From Pigmentiphaga sp. (GTDB lineage: Bacteria > Pseudomonadota > Gammaproteobacteria > Burkholderiales > Burkholderiaceae_B): DNA of 64,000 nt. The notes under the pieces are model-generated. The model was not told where the DNA came from. It searched no databases and saw nothing but the letters and a program-made list of their open reading frames with translations. The position numbers and the translations under genes were made by a program. Positions 56,083 to 64,000 of this stretch are shown in pieces. How positions within the stretch are numbered: the stretch's first letter is position 1; the number at the start of each line of letters is the position of its first letter. The stretch covers positions 107,948-171,947 of the forward strand of contig JALOAI010000011.1 of assembly GCA_023228945.1 (NCBI GenBank). Reading direction: 5' to 3'.

Positions 56083-57732
56083 TCAGGCGCCACGGAGATG
56101 GTCGATCAAGGCCAGCGGATCGGCCGGCAGGGCATCGCCGCGCCACGCCACGTGCTGGTCGGGGCGCGACAGCAGCAGCGCATGCTCATAGACGGCAGTA
56201 CGTTCGTCTTGGCGATCCGCGTCGAGCACCATCAGCGGTACGCCGCGCTGTGCCGCAGCCTGTTCCAGGGGTGTGGTATCGATCGCCGGGTCGAAACGCA
56301 GCAGCGTGTAGCCCTCGCCCAGCGCATCGTACAGCGGCCGGCCATCCGCCAGGCGGAACCACGGCGTGCGGCAGCCCGGTACGGTGGAGGGGGTGAACGA
56401 ACCCATGCCGTAGCCCGGCGCCGCCTCGCCGTCGTAGGCAATGATTGGCGAAGTATCGTAGAAGTACCCGAAATTGAGCCCCGCCGCCGCATACTGCTGA
56501 ACGTTGAGCTCGTAGGCCTGGCGGCCGAGCGCGGCGCGCGCGGCTTCGCCCGCCGGGCTGTCCTCCTCAATATTGGCCGGTACCCCGCCGCGCTGCTTGG
56601 TCATGGCATGGGCGTGGTTCATGGCGAAGTACGACACCTGTTGCGTGATCGGCTGGCGCTCGGCTTCGTGGGCGTCGAGGATGCGCTCGCCGCCCCAGCC
56701 GGCGAGCCGGGCGCCCAGCAGCCAGGCCAGGTTGGACGCGTCGGCGATCCCGGCATTCATGCCGTAGCCGGCATAAGGCACCCACAAATGGGCGGCATCG
56801 CCGCAGATGAACACCCGGCGATCGCGGAAGCGGTTGGCCACCAGCCGGCGGCCGTACCAATCTTCGACGTTGATGACTTCGTACCGGAAGTCGTCGCCCA
56901 CGCCCAGGATGGCGCGGATCGACGCGTCGCGATCCACCGAGTCGAAGTCCGGCTCGTCGTCGCGCAGATAGTTGTGCACCAGCCACAGCTCGCGGCCGTC
57001 GATGGCGTACATATTGCCGCTGCGGCGCGGATTGAGCGAAAACGTGGCCCAGGCCGGCGCATAACGGAAGCGCCGCAGCAGATCCGGCGCGCGCAGATAG
57101 GTGGACTGCACCCGTTGCACCACGGCGTCGCCCTGCAGCTCGGCGCCGATGGCGCGCCGCACGGTGGAGCGGCCGCCGTCGCAGCCGATCAAATACGATG
57201 CCGGCACGGTGATGGTGGCATCGTTGTCGAGGTCGAGAATACGCGCTTGCACGCCGCTTTCGTCCTGCTCGAAGCCTTGCAGCTCGCACCGGTTCCAGAT
57301 CGTGATGCCCGGGGTCTGCTCCGCGTGCTGGAACAGGATGGGTTCGAGATAGATCTGGTTGATGCGATGCGGCGGCTCGGACGTGGGCCAATTGCCATCC
57401 GGCCCCGAGGTATCGGTATAGCGATCGCGCCAGCAGGGAATATGAATGCGCGTGAGCTCGATGCCGGTGGCCGTGGTGCGGTAGGCGATGTCGTGCGGAT
57501 AGTCGGCTGGCAGCCCGGCCTGTCGCACCTTCTGCGCCAGCCCCAGGCGCCGGAAAATTTCCATCGAGCGCGCCGACACGTGATTGCATTTCACGCTGGG
57601 CGGCTCGAGCCGCCGGCGGGGTTCCACGATCAATACCTGACGGCCGTGGCGGGCCAGCTCCATCGCCAGCACCAGGCCTACCGGCCCGGCGCCGGCGATC
57701 ACCGCATCGACCGCGGGAATGAGTCGGGACAT
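56083..57732 (-). CDS. FAD-dependent aromatic monooxygenase (PheA/TfdB family)
   Basis: This 549-aa flavoprotein hydroxylase has the N-terminal Rossmann motif GAGPVG at 14-19, the mid DG motif LIGCDGGRSTVRRAIG, and the GD motif VFICGDAAHLWVPYAGYG. The C-terminal thioredoxin-like tail (from about residue 430) has conserved LLRFDP. This is the architecture of phenol, chlorophenol and 3-(3-hydroxyphenyl)propionate hydroxylases. GGAGGT lies 8 nt upstream of ATG 57732. It diverges from the SDR gene, with a perfect palindrome in between. It would add a second hydroxyl to a phenolic ring; the substrate is unknown. Confidence 0.9.
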   Translation of the reverse strand: MSRLIPAVDAVIAGAGPVGLVLAMELARHGRQVLIVEPRRRLEPPSVKCNHVSARSMEIFRRLGLAQKVRQAGLPADYPHDIAYRTTATGIELTRIHIPCWRDRYTDTSGPDGNWPTSEPPHRINQIYLEPILFQHAEQTPGITIWNRCELQGFEQDESGVQARILDLDNDATITVPASYLIGCDGGRSTVRRAIGAELQGDAVVQRVQSTYLRAPDLLRRFRYAPAWATFSLNPRRSGNMYAIDGRELWLVHNYLRDDEPDFDSVDRDASIRAILGVGDDFRYEVINVEDWYGRRLVANRFRDRRVFICGDAAHLWVPYAGYGMNAGIADASNLAWLLGARLAGWGGERILDAHEAERQPITQQVSYFAMNHAHAMTKQRGGVPANIEEDSPAGEAARAALGRQAYELNVQQYAAAGLNFGYFYDTSPIIAYDGEAAPGYGMGSFTPSTVPGCRTPWFRLADGRPLYDALGEGYTLLRFDPAIDTTPLEQAAAQRGVPLMVLDADRQDERTAVYEHALLLSRPDQHVAWRGDALPADPLALIDHLRGA

Positions 57733-57791
57733 GACGCTATACCTCCTTGGATGATTTCGAGTCCAGGCCATCATTGCAGCATGTCGGCAGC

Positions 57792-57807
57792 ATTCGCAAA
57801 AGCGAAT
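57792..57807. promoter_or_regulatory. operator-like palindrome ATTCGC-AAAA-GCGAAT
   Basis: A perfect 6-bp inverted repeat lies near the middle of the 157-bp gap between the divergent monooxygenase and SDR genes. It is placed to control both. A second hairpin GCCGGTC-GCG-GACCGGC (57843-57859) lies in the SDR leader. Confidence 0.55.
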
Positions 57808-57889
57808 TTTCTACATGAACCCATCACAAAATCCGAATCATCGCCGGTCGCGGACCGGCATCCTTTCCTTGCATGGAGTCGAACACATC

Positions 57890-58696
57890 ATGAAAACCGT
57901 CATCGTCACCGGCGGCACCTTCGGCCTGGGCGCCGGCATCGTCATGGGCCTGGCCCGGCGCGGCTGGCACGTCGTGGCCTTCGGTCTCGACGCGCCCCAG
58001 GTATCCAGCACCGCGGCGGCCGGCATCGCGCCGCTGCGCCAGCAATTGGCCGACGAGAACCTGAGCGGCGAAGTGCTCGAGGCGGATGTTTCGAAGGCCG
58101 CGGACATCGACCGGGTCATGGCCGCCGCCCTGGCGCGCCATGGCCGGATCGACGCGCTGGTCCATAACGCCGCCATCGGCCCGCTCGGCACCGTGCTCGA
58201 CACCGACGAAGCCCTGTGGGACAAAATCTTCGCCGTCAACGTCAAGGGCGCCTACCTCAGCGCGCGCGCCGTCATTCCGCACATGGTGGAGCAGGGTGGG
58301 GGAGCCATCGTCAACATCGGCTCGGGCGCCGGCTGGGGCAAGCCCAACATGGCGGCCTACGCCGCCAGCAAGGGCGCCATCCACACGCTCAGCCAAGCCA
58401 TGGCCTACGACCACTTCCACCAGCACATCCGCGTCAATACCGTGATCCCGGGCGGCGGTGGCATCGTCACCGGCATGAGCCTGGGCCGGGTCGGTGGCGA
58501 CGCCTCGCGCTTCGGCCATGGCGCTTCCGGCTCGGTGGCCGGCCATCCCGTCACGCCCGAAGACATGGCCAACGCCGTCGCCTTCCTGCTGTCGGACGAT
58601 GCCGCCGCCATCTCCGGCACCGTGATCGACGTTGGCTGCTTCATGCACCAGGGCGGGCCGGTGCCGGCCCGGCCCGCCGGCGCGAGCGGTGGCTGA
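57890..58696 (+). CDS. SDR-family oxidoreductase
   Basis: This 268-aa NAD(P)-dependent short-chain dehydrogenase has cofactor motif TGGTFGLGAG at 7-16, NAA at 93-95, and the complete catalytic tetrad N117, S145, Y157 (YAASK) and K161. It may oxidise a cis-dihydrodiol or hydroxyacyl intermediate of the locus, but the sequence does not decide. ATG 57890 is used; the frame opens 25 codons earlier in the operator region. Its stop abuts that of the convergent dehydrogenase gene, with no spacer (TGA followed by TCA). Confidence 0.9.
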   Translation: MKTVIVTGGTFGLGAGIVMGLARRGWHVVAFGLDAPQVSSTAAAGIAPLRQQLADENLSGEVLEADVSKAADIDRVMAAALARHGRIDALVHNAAIGPLGTVLDTDEALWDKIFAVNVKGAYLSARAVIPHMVEQGGGAIVNIGSGAGWGKPNMAAYAASKGAIHTLSQAMAYDHFHQHIRVNTVIPGGGGIVTGMSLGRVGGDASRFGHGASGSVAGHPVTPEDMANAVAFLLSDDAAAISGTVIDVGCFMHQGGPVPARPAGASGG

Positions 58697-59767
58697 TCAC
58701 GCGCGAACCCGCGCCTCGATCGCAGTCCCCACTTCCATTGTGGTGGCGTTGCCGCCGAGATCGGGCGTGCGCGGGCCATCCCGCAGCGTCTGCTCGATGG
58801 CGCGCAGAATGTCGTCGTGCGCCTGCGGATACCCCAGAAAATCCAGCATCAGCGCACCCGACCAGATCATGGCGATGGGGTTGGCGATACCCTGTCCGTA
58901 AATATCCGGCGCCGAGCCATGCACCGGTTCGAACAACGACGGAAACGTACGATCGGGATTGAGGTTGGCCGACGGCGCCAGTCCGATCGTGCCGGTACAC
59001 GCCGGCCCCAGGTCCGACAAAATATCGCCGAACAGATTGGACGCCACCACCACATCGAAACGCTGCGGCTGCAACACAAAGCGTGCGCACAGAATATCGA
59101 TGTGCTGCTTGTCCACCGTCACGTCCGGGTACTGCGCCGCCATCGCCTCGGCACGCTCGTCCCACCACGGCATGCTCACCGCGATGCCATTGCTTTTGGT
59201 GGCCACCGTCAGGTGGCGCCGGGGCCGCGAACGCGCCAGCTCGAAGGCGTGGCGCAGCACGCGGTCGGTGCCGTGCCGCGAGAACACCGCCTCCTGGATC
59301 ACGATCTCACGGTCGGTGCCTTCGAACAGCCGGCCACCCAGGTTGGTGTACTCGCCCTCGGTGTTCTCGCGCACCACCAGAAAGTCGATATCGCCCGGCT
59401 CACGGCCGGCCAGGGGGCAGGGCACGCCTTCGAACAGGCGCACCGACCGCAAGTTGACGTACTGATCGAACTCGCGGCGGAACTTGAGCAGCGAACCCCA
59501 TAGCGACACATGGTCGGGCACGGTGGCGGGCCAGCCCACCGCGCCAAAGAACAGCGCCTCGTGGCCGGCCAGGCGCTCCTTCCAGTCGGCGGGCATCATG
59601 CTGCCGGTCTGCTGGTAGTACTCGCAACTCGCCCAATCGATGTCCTCGAACGCCAGGTCGATGCCGTGGCGCTCGGCCGCCGCGCGCACGACGCGCAAGC
59701 CCTCGGGCATGACTTCCTTACCGATTCCGTCGCCGGGGATGACCGCCACCCGATGCTGTTTTGCCAT
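58697..59767 (-). CDS. tartrate dehydrogenase / 3-isopropylmalate-dehydrogenase-family enzyme
   Basis: This 356-aa metal- and NAD-dependent beta-decarboxylating dehydrogenase shows the N-terminal IPGDGIGKEVMPEG, substrate Arg region FRREFDQYVNLRSVRLF, VVRENTEGEY, the metal-binding DILSDLGPACTGTIGLAPS and nucleotide-binding EPVHGSAPDIYGQG. The NLRSVRLFEGVPCPL segment fits the tartrate dehydrogenase (TtuC) branch rather than LeuB. It may act on tartrate, malate or a related 2-hydroxyacid. It is transcribed alone on the minus strand, divergent from the crotonase operon. Confidence 0.87.
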   Translation of the reverse strand: MAKQHRVAVIPGDGIGKEVMPEGLRVVRAAAERHGIDLAFEDIDWASCEYYQQTGSMMPADWKERLAGHEALFFGAVGWPATVPDHVSLWGSLLKFRREFDQYVNLRSVRLFEGVPCPLAGREPGDIDFLVVRENTEGEYTNLGGRLFEGTDREIVIQEAVFSRHGTDRVLRHAFELARSRPRRHLTVATKSNGIAVSMPWWDERAEAMAAQYPDVTVDKQHIDILCARFVLQPQRFDVVVASNLFGDILSDLGPACTGTIGLAPSANLNPDRTFPSLFEPVHGSAPDIYGQGIANPIAMIWSGALMLDFLGYPQAHDDILRAIEQTLRDGPRTPDLGGNATTMEVGTAIEARVRA

Positions 59768-59999
59768 AGTGTCTTGACTCCTTGTCTTGCCGTTGATCGC
59801 GCTGACGGGGCCCCGGCCGGTCGCCCGGCCCGGGGTTTGCGCAGGACGGTGATTGTTGCCCGAAATTCGTCTGACCGGGAAGGGCGCGTCAGGCCGCCGG
59901 GGCTACGCGCTGCGCAACGTCCGGACGCCAAGGCGCACCCGCATCCGGGAATCGATGGCCGGGCGGCGCCTGCTCATAGGGGGTTGCCGCTCTGGTCTA

Positions 60000-60011
60000 A
60001 GGGTATACCCT
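60000..60011. promoter_or_regulatory. palindrome AGGGTATACCCT
   Basis: A perfect 12-bp palindrome lies 104-115 bp upstream of the crotonase ATG. It is a candidate regulator-binding site, upstream of the A/T-rich promoter patch. Confidence 0.45.
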
Positions 60012-60035
60012 CTATTTCTTTTTGCAGAATAACAG

Positions 60036-60048
60036 TTAATACTATTAA
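60036..60048. promoter_or_regulatory. palindrome TTAATA-C-TATTAA
   Basis: A perfect 13-bp inverted repeat with a single-base centre, in the A/T-rich stretch where the operon promoter should lie. Size and composition resemble MarR-type operators, a family known to repress hydroxycinnamate CoA-ligase operons. No marR gene is in the window. Confidence 0.48.
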
Positions 60049-60114
60049 TTAATCGGCGCCGCAAGCCGTTTCGGCATCGCCCCCGTCTCCTTTTCTCCCG
60101 TGCGTATTCCCGCC

Positions 60115-60915
60115 ATGTCCCAAGCTTCCTTTCCGTTCACCAGCGATCTCCTGGCCGTCGACTTTGAAGGCCCGGTCGCCATCATGCGCCTGACGCGCCC
60201 CACCAAGCGCAACGCCGTCAACGATGCCCTTATCGCGGCCCTTTATACAGCCTTCGTCAACCTGCCCGCCGATGTGCGCTGCGTCATCCTGCATGGCGAG
60301 GGCGACCACTTCTGCGCCGGGCTCGATCTGTCCGAGGTCACCGAGCAAAACGCGGCCCAGAGCATCGCGCACTCCCGCAATTGGCACGCCTGCTTCGAGC
60401 ATATCCAGTTTGGCAAGGTGCCGGTCATCGCCGTGCTGCATGGCGCCGTGGTGGGCGGCGGGCTCGAGCTCGCCAGCACCTGCCATATCCGCATCGCCCA
60501 GCCGTCCACTTACTACGCCCTGCCCGAAGGCCAGCGCGGGCTGTTCGTTGGCGGCAGCGGTTCGGCGCGCATTCCGCGCCTGATCGGCGTGGCCCGCATG
60601 ACCGACATGATGCTCACCGGCCGCACCTACGATGCGCAGCAAGGCATGGAAATCGGCCTGTCGCAGTATCTGGTGCCCGAAGGCGAAGGCATGGCCAAGG
60701 CTCGGGCGCTGGCCGAGCGCATCGCCGCCAATGCGCCGCTGTCCAATTTCGCGGTCATGCAGGCCTTGCCGCGCATCGCCGATCAATCGCAATCCGATGG
60801 CCTGTTCACCGAGTCCCTGATGTCGGCGATCGCCGCCTCCGACCAGGCCGCCAAGGATCGCCTCAACGCCTTCCTGACCGGCAAGGCCGCCAAGGCGCTC
60901 AAAAACCACGAGTAA
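60115..60915 (+). CDS. crotonase / enoyl-CoA hydratase family protein
   Basis: This 266-aa CoA-thioester enzyme has oxyanion-hole motifs FCAGLDLSEV (66-75) and GAVVGGGLELAS, with both general acid/base glutamates of hydratases present: E118 (GGGLELA) and E138 (ALPEGQRG). That fits hydration of a 2-enoyl-CoA. The sequence is not like the canonical feruloyl-CoA hydratase/lyase (Ech). ATG 60115 is preferred to GTG 60100 five codons upstream. It is first in an operon with the CoA ligase (7-nt gap). Confidence 0.88.
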   Translation: MSQASFPFTSDLLAVDFEGPVAIMRLTRPTKRNAVNDALIAALYTAFVNLPADVRCVILHGEGDHFCAGLDLSEVTEQNAAQSIAHSRNWHACFEHIQFGKVPVIAVLHGAVVGGGLELASTCHIRIAQPSTYYALPEGQRGLFVGGSGSARIPRLIGVARMTDMMLTGRTYDAQQGMEIGLSQYLVPEGEGMAKARALAERIAANAPLSNFAVMQALPRIADQSQSDGLFTESLMSAIAASDQAAKDRLNAFLTGKAAKALKNHE

Positions 60916-60922
60916 ATCCGCC

Positions 60923-62800
60923 ATGTCCGATCAAACTTCCGTCGTGCCGCGCTATCGCGAAGTGGCGCTGGGCGGCTCGCTCAAGGCCAGTTTCGTCGAC
61001 CGTGCCGATGGCGCTTTGCTGATCGAATCGGTCGAGCCGCTGCAAGGGTATCCCGACCACCTCGGCCTGTGCCTCATTCGTGGCGCCACCGAACACGGCG
61101 AGCGCGTGCTGGTGGCGCGCCGCGGCGCCGACGGCCAATGGATCGAGATTACCTGGGCTCAGGCGCTGGCGCAGGCGCGCAACATCGCCCAGGCCCTGCT
61201 CGACCGCAAGCTGGGCCCGGATCGCCCCATCCTGGTGCTGTCGGGCAATGACCTCGAGCATTTCATGCTGGGGCTCGGCGCCTTCCTGGCGGGAGTGCCG
61301 TTCGCGCCCATTTCCACGGCCTACTCGCTGCTGTCCGACGACTTCGGCAAGCTACGCCACATTACCGAACTGCTCACGCCGGGGCTGGTGTTCGCAGCCT
61401 CCGAAGCCGAATACGCGCGCGCCATCCGGGGCGTGATCCCGGCTGGTGTCGAGGTGGTGGCGCACCAGATCGACGGCGTATCGGCCGGTCGCGAACTCAC
61501 CCCGTTCCAGAGCCTGCTCGACACGCCGGCCACGGCCGAGGTAGACGCCGCGCTCGCCCGGATCACGCCCGACACCATCGGCAAGTTCCTGTTCACCTCG
61601 GGCTCCACCAAGGCGCCCAAGGCGGTGGTCAATACCCACCGCATGATGTGCAGCAACCTGCAAATGATCCGCCAATGCCTGCCCTTCCTGGCCGAAACAC
61701 CGCCGGTGCTGATCGACTGGCTGCCCTGGAACCACACCTTCGGCGGTAACCACAACATCGGCATCGTGCTCTACAACGGCGGCACGCTGTACATCGACGA
61801 CGGTCGGCCCACGCCGGATGGCATTGCCGAAACCTTGCGCAACCTGCGCGAGATCGCGCCCACCATCTATTTCAACGTGCCCAAGGGCTTTGAAGAAATC
61901 GCCGCCGCGATGGAGCACGACGAAGCGCTCACGCGCAAGCTGCTGTCGCGCGTCAAGATCTTCTTCTTTGCCGGCGCGGGCCTGGCTCCTCAGGTATGGG
62001 AGCGTCTCGATCAGGTGGCCGAGCGTACCATCGGTGAACGCATTCGCATGATCACCGGCCTGGGCATGACCGAAACCGCGCCGTTCGCCCTGTGCGCCAA
62101 CGGTGGCACGGTATTCTCCGGCGTGCTGGGCCTGCCGGCGCCCGGCCTGCGGGTGAAGCTGGTGCCGGTGGACGGCAAGCTGGAAGTCCGCTATCGCGGG
62201 CCCAGCGTCACGCCTGGCTATTGGCGTTCTCCCGAGCAAACCGCCGAGTCTTTCGACGAGGAAGGCTACTTTTGCTCGGGCGACGCGGCGCGCTACATCG
62301 ATCCGGCCAATCGCGACATCGGCCTGGCCTTCGATGGCCGCATCGCCGAAGACTTCAAGCTGGCCAGCGGCACTTTCGTGTCGGTGGGTCCGCTGCGTGC
62401 CCGCATCCTGGCCGATGCCGAAGATTACGTGCAAGACGTCGTGATCGCCGGCCTGAACCGCAACGAGATCGGCATCCTGCTCTTTCCCCGCTTCGATGCC
62501 TGCCGCGAGATGGCGGGGCTGCCGGGCGGCGTGAGCCCATCGGCGGTGATCGATACCCCGGTGGTGCGCGAGTTCTTTCAGGGGCTCGTGGATCGCCAGT
62601 GGGCCGCCGGCACTGGCGGCGCCACACGCGTGGCCCGTGCCCTGATCATGGATACGCCGCCCTCGGCCGATCTCGGCGAAGTTACCGACAAAGGGTCGAT
62701 CAACCAGCGTGCCGTTCTGCGCCTGCGCGCCGATATGGTGGAAATCCTGTTCGACGGCGATCATCCGCGCCGCTTGTTGCCACGCCGAAACCCGAATTGA
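60923..62800 (+). CDS. fcs: feruloyl-CoA synthase-type acid-CoA ligase
   Basis: This 625-aa ANL-superfamily ligase activates a carboxylic acid with ATP and CoA. The P-loop is KFLFTSGSTKAPKAVVNTH at 221-239, with the SGSTKAPK variant seen in feruloyl-CoA synthases. WLPWNHTFGGNHN is typical of this branch, the A5-like motif is GLGMTETAP, and the C-terminal EVTDKGSINQRAVL replaces the usual GK catalytic-lysine motif. The length matches Fcs (about 600-630 aa). Aromatic or hydroxycinnamic acids are the likely substrates, but the exact one is inferred. Confidence 0.87.
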   Translation: MSDQTSVVPRYREVALGGSLKASFVDRADGALLIESVEPLQGYPDHLGLCLIRGATEHGERVLVARRGADGQWIEITWAQALAQARNIAQALLDRKLGPDRPILVLSGNDLEHFMLGLGAFLAGVPFAPISTAYSLLSDDFGKLRHITELLTPGLVFAASEAEYARAIRGVIPAGVEVVAHQIDGVSAGRELTPFQSLLDTPATAEVDAALARITPDTIGKFLFTSGSTKAPKAVVNTHRMMCSNLQMIRQCLPFLAETPPVLIDWLPWNHTFGGNHNIGIVLYNGGTLYIDDGRPTPDGIAETLRNLREIAPTIYFNVPKGFEEIAAAMEHDEALTRKLLSRVKIFFFAGAGLAPQVWERLDQVAERTIGERIRMITGLGMTETAPFALCANGGTVFSGVLGLPAPGLRVKLVPVDGKLEVRYRGPSVTPGYWRSPEQTAESFDEEGYFCSGDAARYIDPANRDIGLAFDGRIAEDFKLASGTFVSVGPLRARILADAEDYVQDVVIAGLNRNEIGILLFPRFDACREMAGLPGGVSPSAVIDTPVVREFFQGLVDRQWAAGTGGATRVARALIMDTPPSADLGEVTDKGSINQRAVLRLRADMVEILFDGDHPRRLLPRRNPN

Positions 62801-62981
62801 TCCTTTGCCCTCGCTCCTGCTTGCCAAGCACCACGGCCCCCGTTCGGAAGGTCATGGCGCCACGTGGCGGCAAAGCGCGGGGGCTTGTTTACCTTAAGGC
62901 CGCGCCATGGCGAGCAGCCTTCTCGGAGGCGGCGCCGCCGTGCAAGCGGCAAGCCCGGGCGCTTTATTTCCTGGAGTCATC

Positions 62982-64000
62982 ATGAAACCCATCCGTTATT
63001 CCGCGACTTTCGACGACGTCTGGATCGTCGAAGGCGCGCGCACTCCCTTCATCGACTATTGCGGCGCCTTCGGCGACCTCACGCCTACCGACATGGGCAT
63101 CAAGGCCGCCCGCGGCGCGCTCGAGCGCGCCGGCATCCCGGCCACCGAAATCGGTTCGGTCGTCACCGCCAGCATGGCGCCGGGTGAATTCCACGCCTAC
63201 ATGCTGCCGCGCCATGTCGGCCTGTACTCCGGCGTACCCGTCGAAGTGCCGGCCATGAACGTGCAGCGCATCTGCGGCAGCGGCTTCGAGGCCCTGCGCC
63301 AGGCGGGCGACGACATCAGCCGCGGCTATGCCGACGTGGTGCTGGCCTGCGGCACCGAGTCCATGACGCGCAATCCCATCGCCGCCTTTGGCCATCGCAC
63401 CGGTTTCAAGCTGGGCGCGCCGGTGGAGTTCAAGGACTACCTGTGGGAGGCCCTCGACGATCCGGCGCCCGGCGTGTCGATGATCCAGACGGCCGAGAAC
63501 CTGGCCAAGAAGTACGGCATCACCCGCGAAGCGGTGGACGAATTCGCCGTCTTGTCGTTCCAGCGCGCGCTGGACGCCCAGCAGGCCGGACGCCTGGCCG
63601 AAGAGATCGTGCCGGTGGTCAACGAAACCTTCGAGCTGCCGGGCTACAACCCCCGCCACATCCGCCTGCCGCGCAAGGTCGAGAAGGTCGATGCCGACAC
63701 CCACCCCCGGCCGTCGCCGCTCGAAGCGCTGGCCCGCCTGCGGCCGGTCTATCCGGGCGGCGTACAGACCGCAGGCAATAGCTCGGCTCTGGTCGATGGC
63801 GCGGCCGCGGCCGTGGTGGCCTCGGGCGCCTATCTTGGCAAGGGCCACCGCTCGCTGGCCCGTCTGGTGGCGGCCGCCGTCGCCGGCGTACCGCCCGAGA
63901 TCATGGGCATCGGCCCGGCGCCCGCCATCCGCGCGGTGCTCGAGCGCGCCGGCCTGACGCTCGACGACATCACCATCATCGAGATCAACGAGGCGCAGGG
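62982..64000 (+). CDS. thiolase family protein (acetyl-CoA acyltransferase), cut by window edge
   Basis: The frame from ATG 62982 (GGAG upstream) is open to the right edge, giving 339 codons. It has the thiolase N-terminal VEGARTPFIDYCGAFGDLTP and the acyl-binding nucleophile C98 in MNVQRICGSGFEALRQAG. TAGNSSALVDGAAAAV and the start of the EINEAQ motif follow at the very end. The catalytic His and second Cys are outside the window. A ketothiolase next to a feruloyl-CoA-synthase-type gene recalls the aat gene of ferulate clusters. It would cleave a 3-ketoacyl-CoA made after the crotonase step. Confidence 0.9.
   Translation, partial: MKPIRYSATFDDVWIVEGARTPFIDYCGAFGDLTPTDMGIKAARGALERAGIPATEIGSVVTASMAPGEFHAYMLPRHVGLYSGVPVEVPAMNVQRICGSGFEALRQAGDDISRGYADVVLACGTESMTRNPIAAFGHRTGFKLGAPVEFKDYLWEALDDPAPGVSMIQTAENLAKKYGITREAVDEFAVLSFQRALDAQQAGRLAEEIVPVVNETFELPGYNPRHIRLPRKVEKVDADTHPRPSPLEALARLRPVYPGGVQTAGNSSALVDGAAAAVVASGAYLGKGHRSLARLVAAAVAGVPPEIMGIGPAPAIRAVLERAGLTLDDITIIEINEAQ

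Larger units (their letters stand above)
59768..60114. promoter_or_regulatory. 347-bp divergent regulatory region before the crotonase-fcs-thiolase operon
   Basis: No gene is supported here. The left 230 bp are GC-rich with GGGGCCCC-type hairpins near 59799-59838. The last 115 bp turn A/T-rich and hold two perfect palindromes (60000-60011 and 60036-60048). TTGCAG (60022-60027) could serve as a -35 element, but spacing to TATTAA (60043-60048) is only 15 bp, so promoter placement is uncertain. Confidence 0.5.

Noticed and set aside
62801..62981. Fragments resembling the 39-bp repeat of 15397-15517 in the gap between fcs and the thiolase gene
   Set aside because: Similarity is partial, in altered order and orientation, and within the range expected for GC-rich sequence.

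Overview
The window is high-GC DNA (roughly two thirds G+C by eye) with densely packed genes. The gene content suggests a betaproteobacterium of the Alcaligenaceae (Bordetella/Achromobacter type). Pointers are a complete 14-gene nuo operon followed by a DUF2818 gene, a Bug-type (tripartite tricarboxylate) periplasmic binding protein, a tkt-gap-pgk operon, a yhdP-nitrilase-tldD cluster, and aromatic catabolism genes with IclR regulators. This assignment rests on gene families and order, not on a database search.

Layout. 0-17 kb holds core genes: a truncated YheT-type hydrolase, a zinc-finger protein, ilvE and glnE (all minus strand), then yhdP, a nitrilase-family amidase and tldD (plus). These are followed by a CtaG-like protein, dacB and a DMT exporter (minus), a yqjD/yqjE-like envelope operon (plus), and ubiD (minus). 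17-24.5 kb carries a lytic transglycosylase overlapping a Tat-motif protein of unknown function, the malic enzyme maeB, a patatin, a barstar-like gene with no visible ribonuclease partner, and rsmE. 24.5-29 kb is the transketolase/glycolysis operon tkt-gap-pgk. 29-44 kb is respiratory complex I, nuoA to nuoN in canonical order, with a strong hairpin at the predicted 5' end of its mRNA. 44-48 kb is a minus-strand cluster of a lipoprotein hydrolase, an alpha/beta hydrolase and an MFS transporter.

48-64 kb is the accessory part. It contains a self-sufficient CYP116B-type P450 (P450 fused to a phthalate-dioxygenase-reductase-like module), an IclR regulator, a two-subunit Rieske ring-hydroxylating oxygenase without its own ferredoxin or reductase, a second IclR regulator, and a Bug solute-binding protein. 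It continues with a PheA/TfdB-type flavin monooxygenase, an SDR dehydrogenase, a tartrate-dehydrogenase-family enzyme, and an operon of crotonase, feruloyl-CoA-synthase-like ligase and thiolase that runs off the right edge. Together these look like an uptake, hydroxylation, dehydrogenation and CoA-thioester route for an aromatic (possibly phenylpropanoid-like) substrate. The substrate cannot be read from the sequence.

The intergenic regions of this part carry several clear palindromes. Two share the pattern GTCC-N7-GGAC next to the two IclR-controlled transcription units, and a pair of TGCGTAAATA repeats 20 bp apart lies upstream of the P450. Others lie between the flavin monooxygenase and the SDR, and upstream of the crotonase operon. 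I see no tRNA, rRNA, CRISPR array, insertion sequence or prophage in the window.
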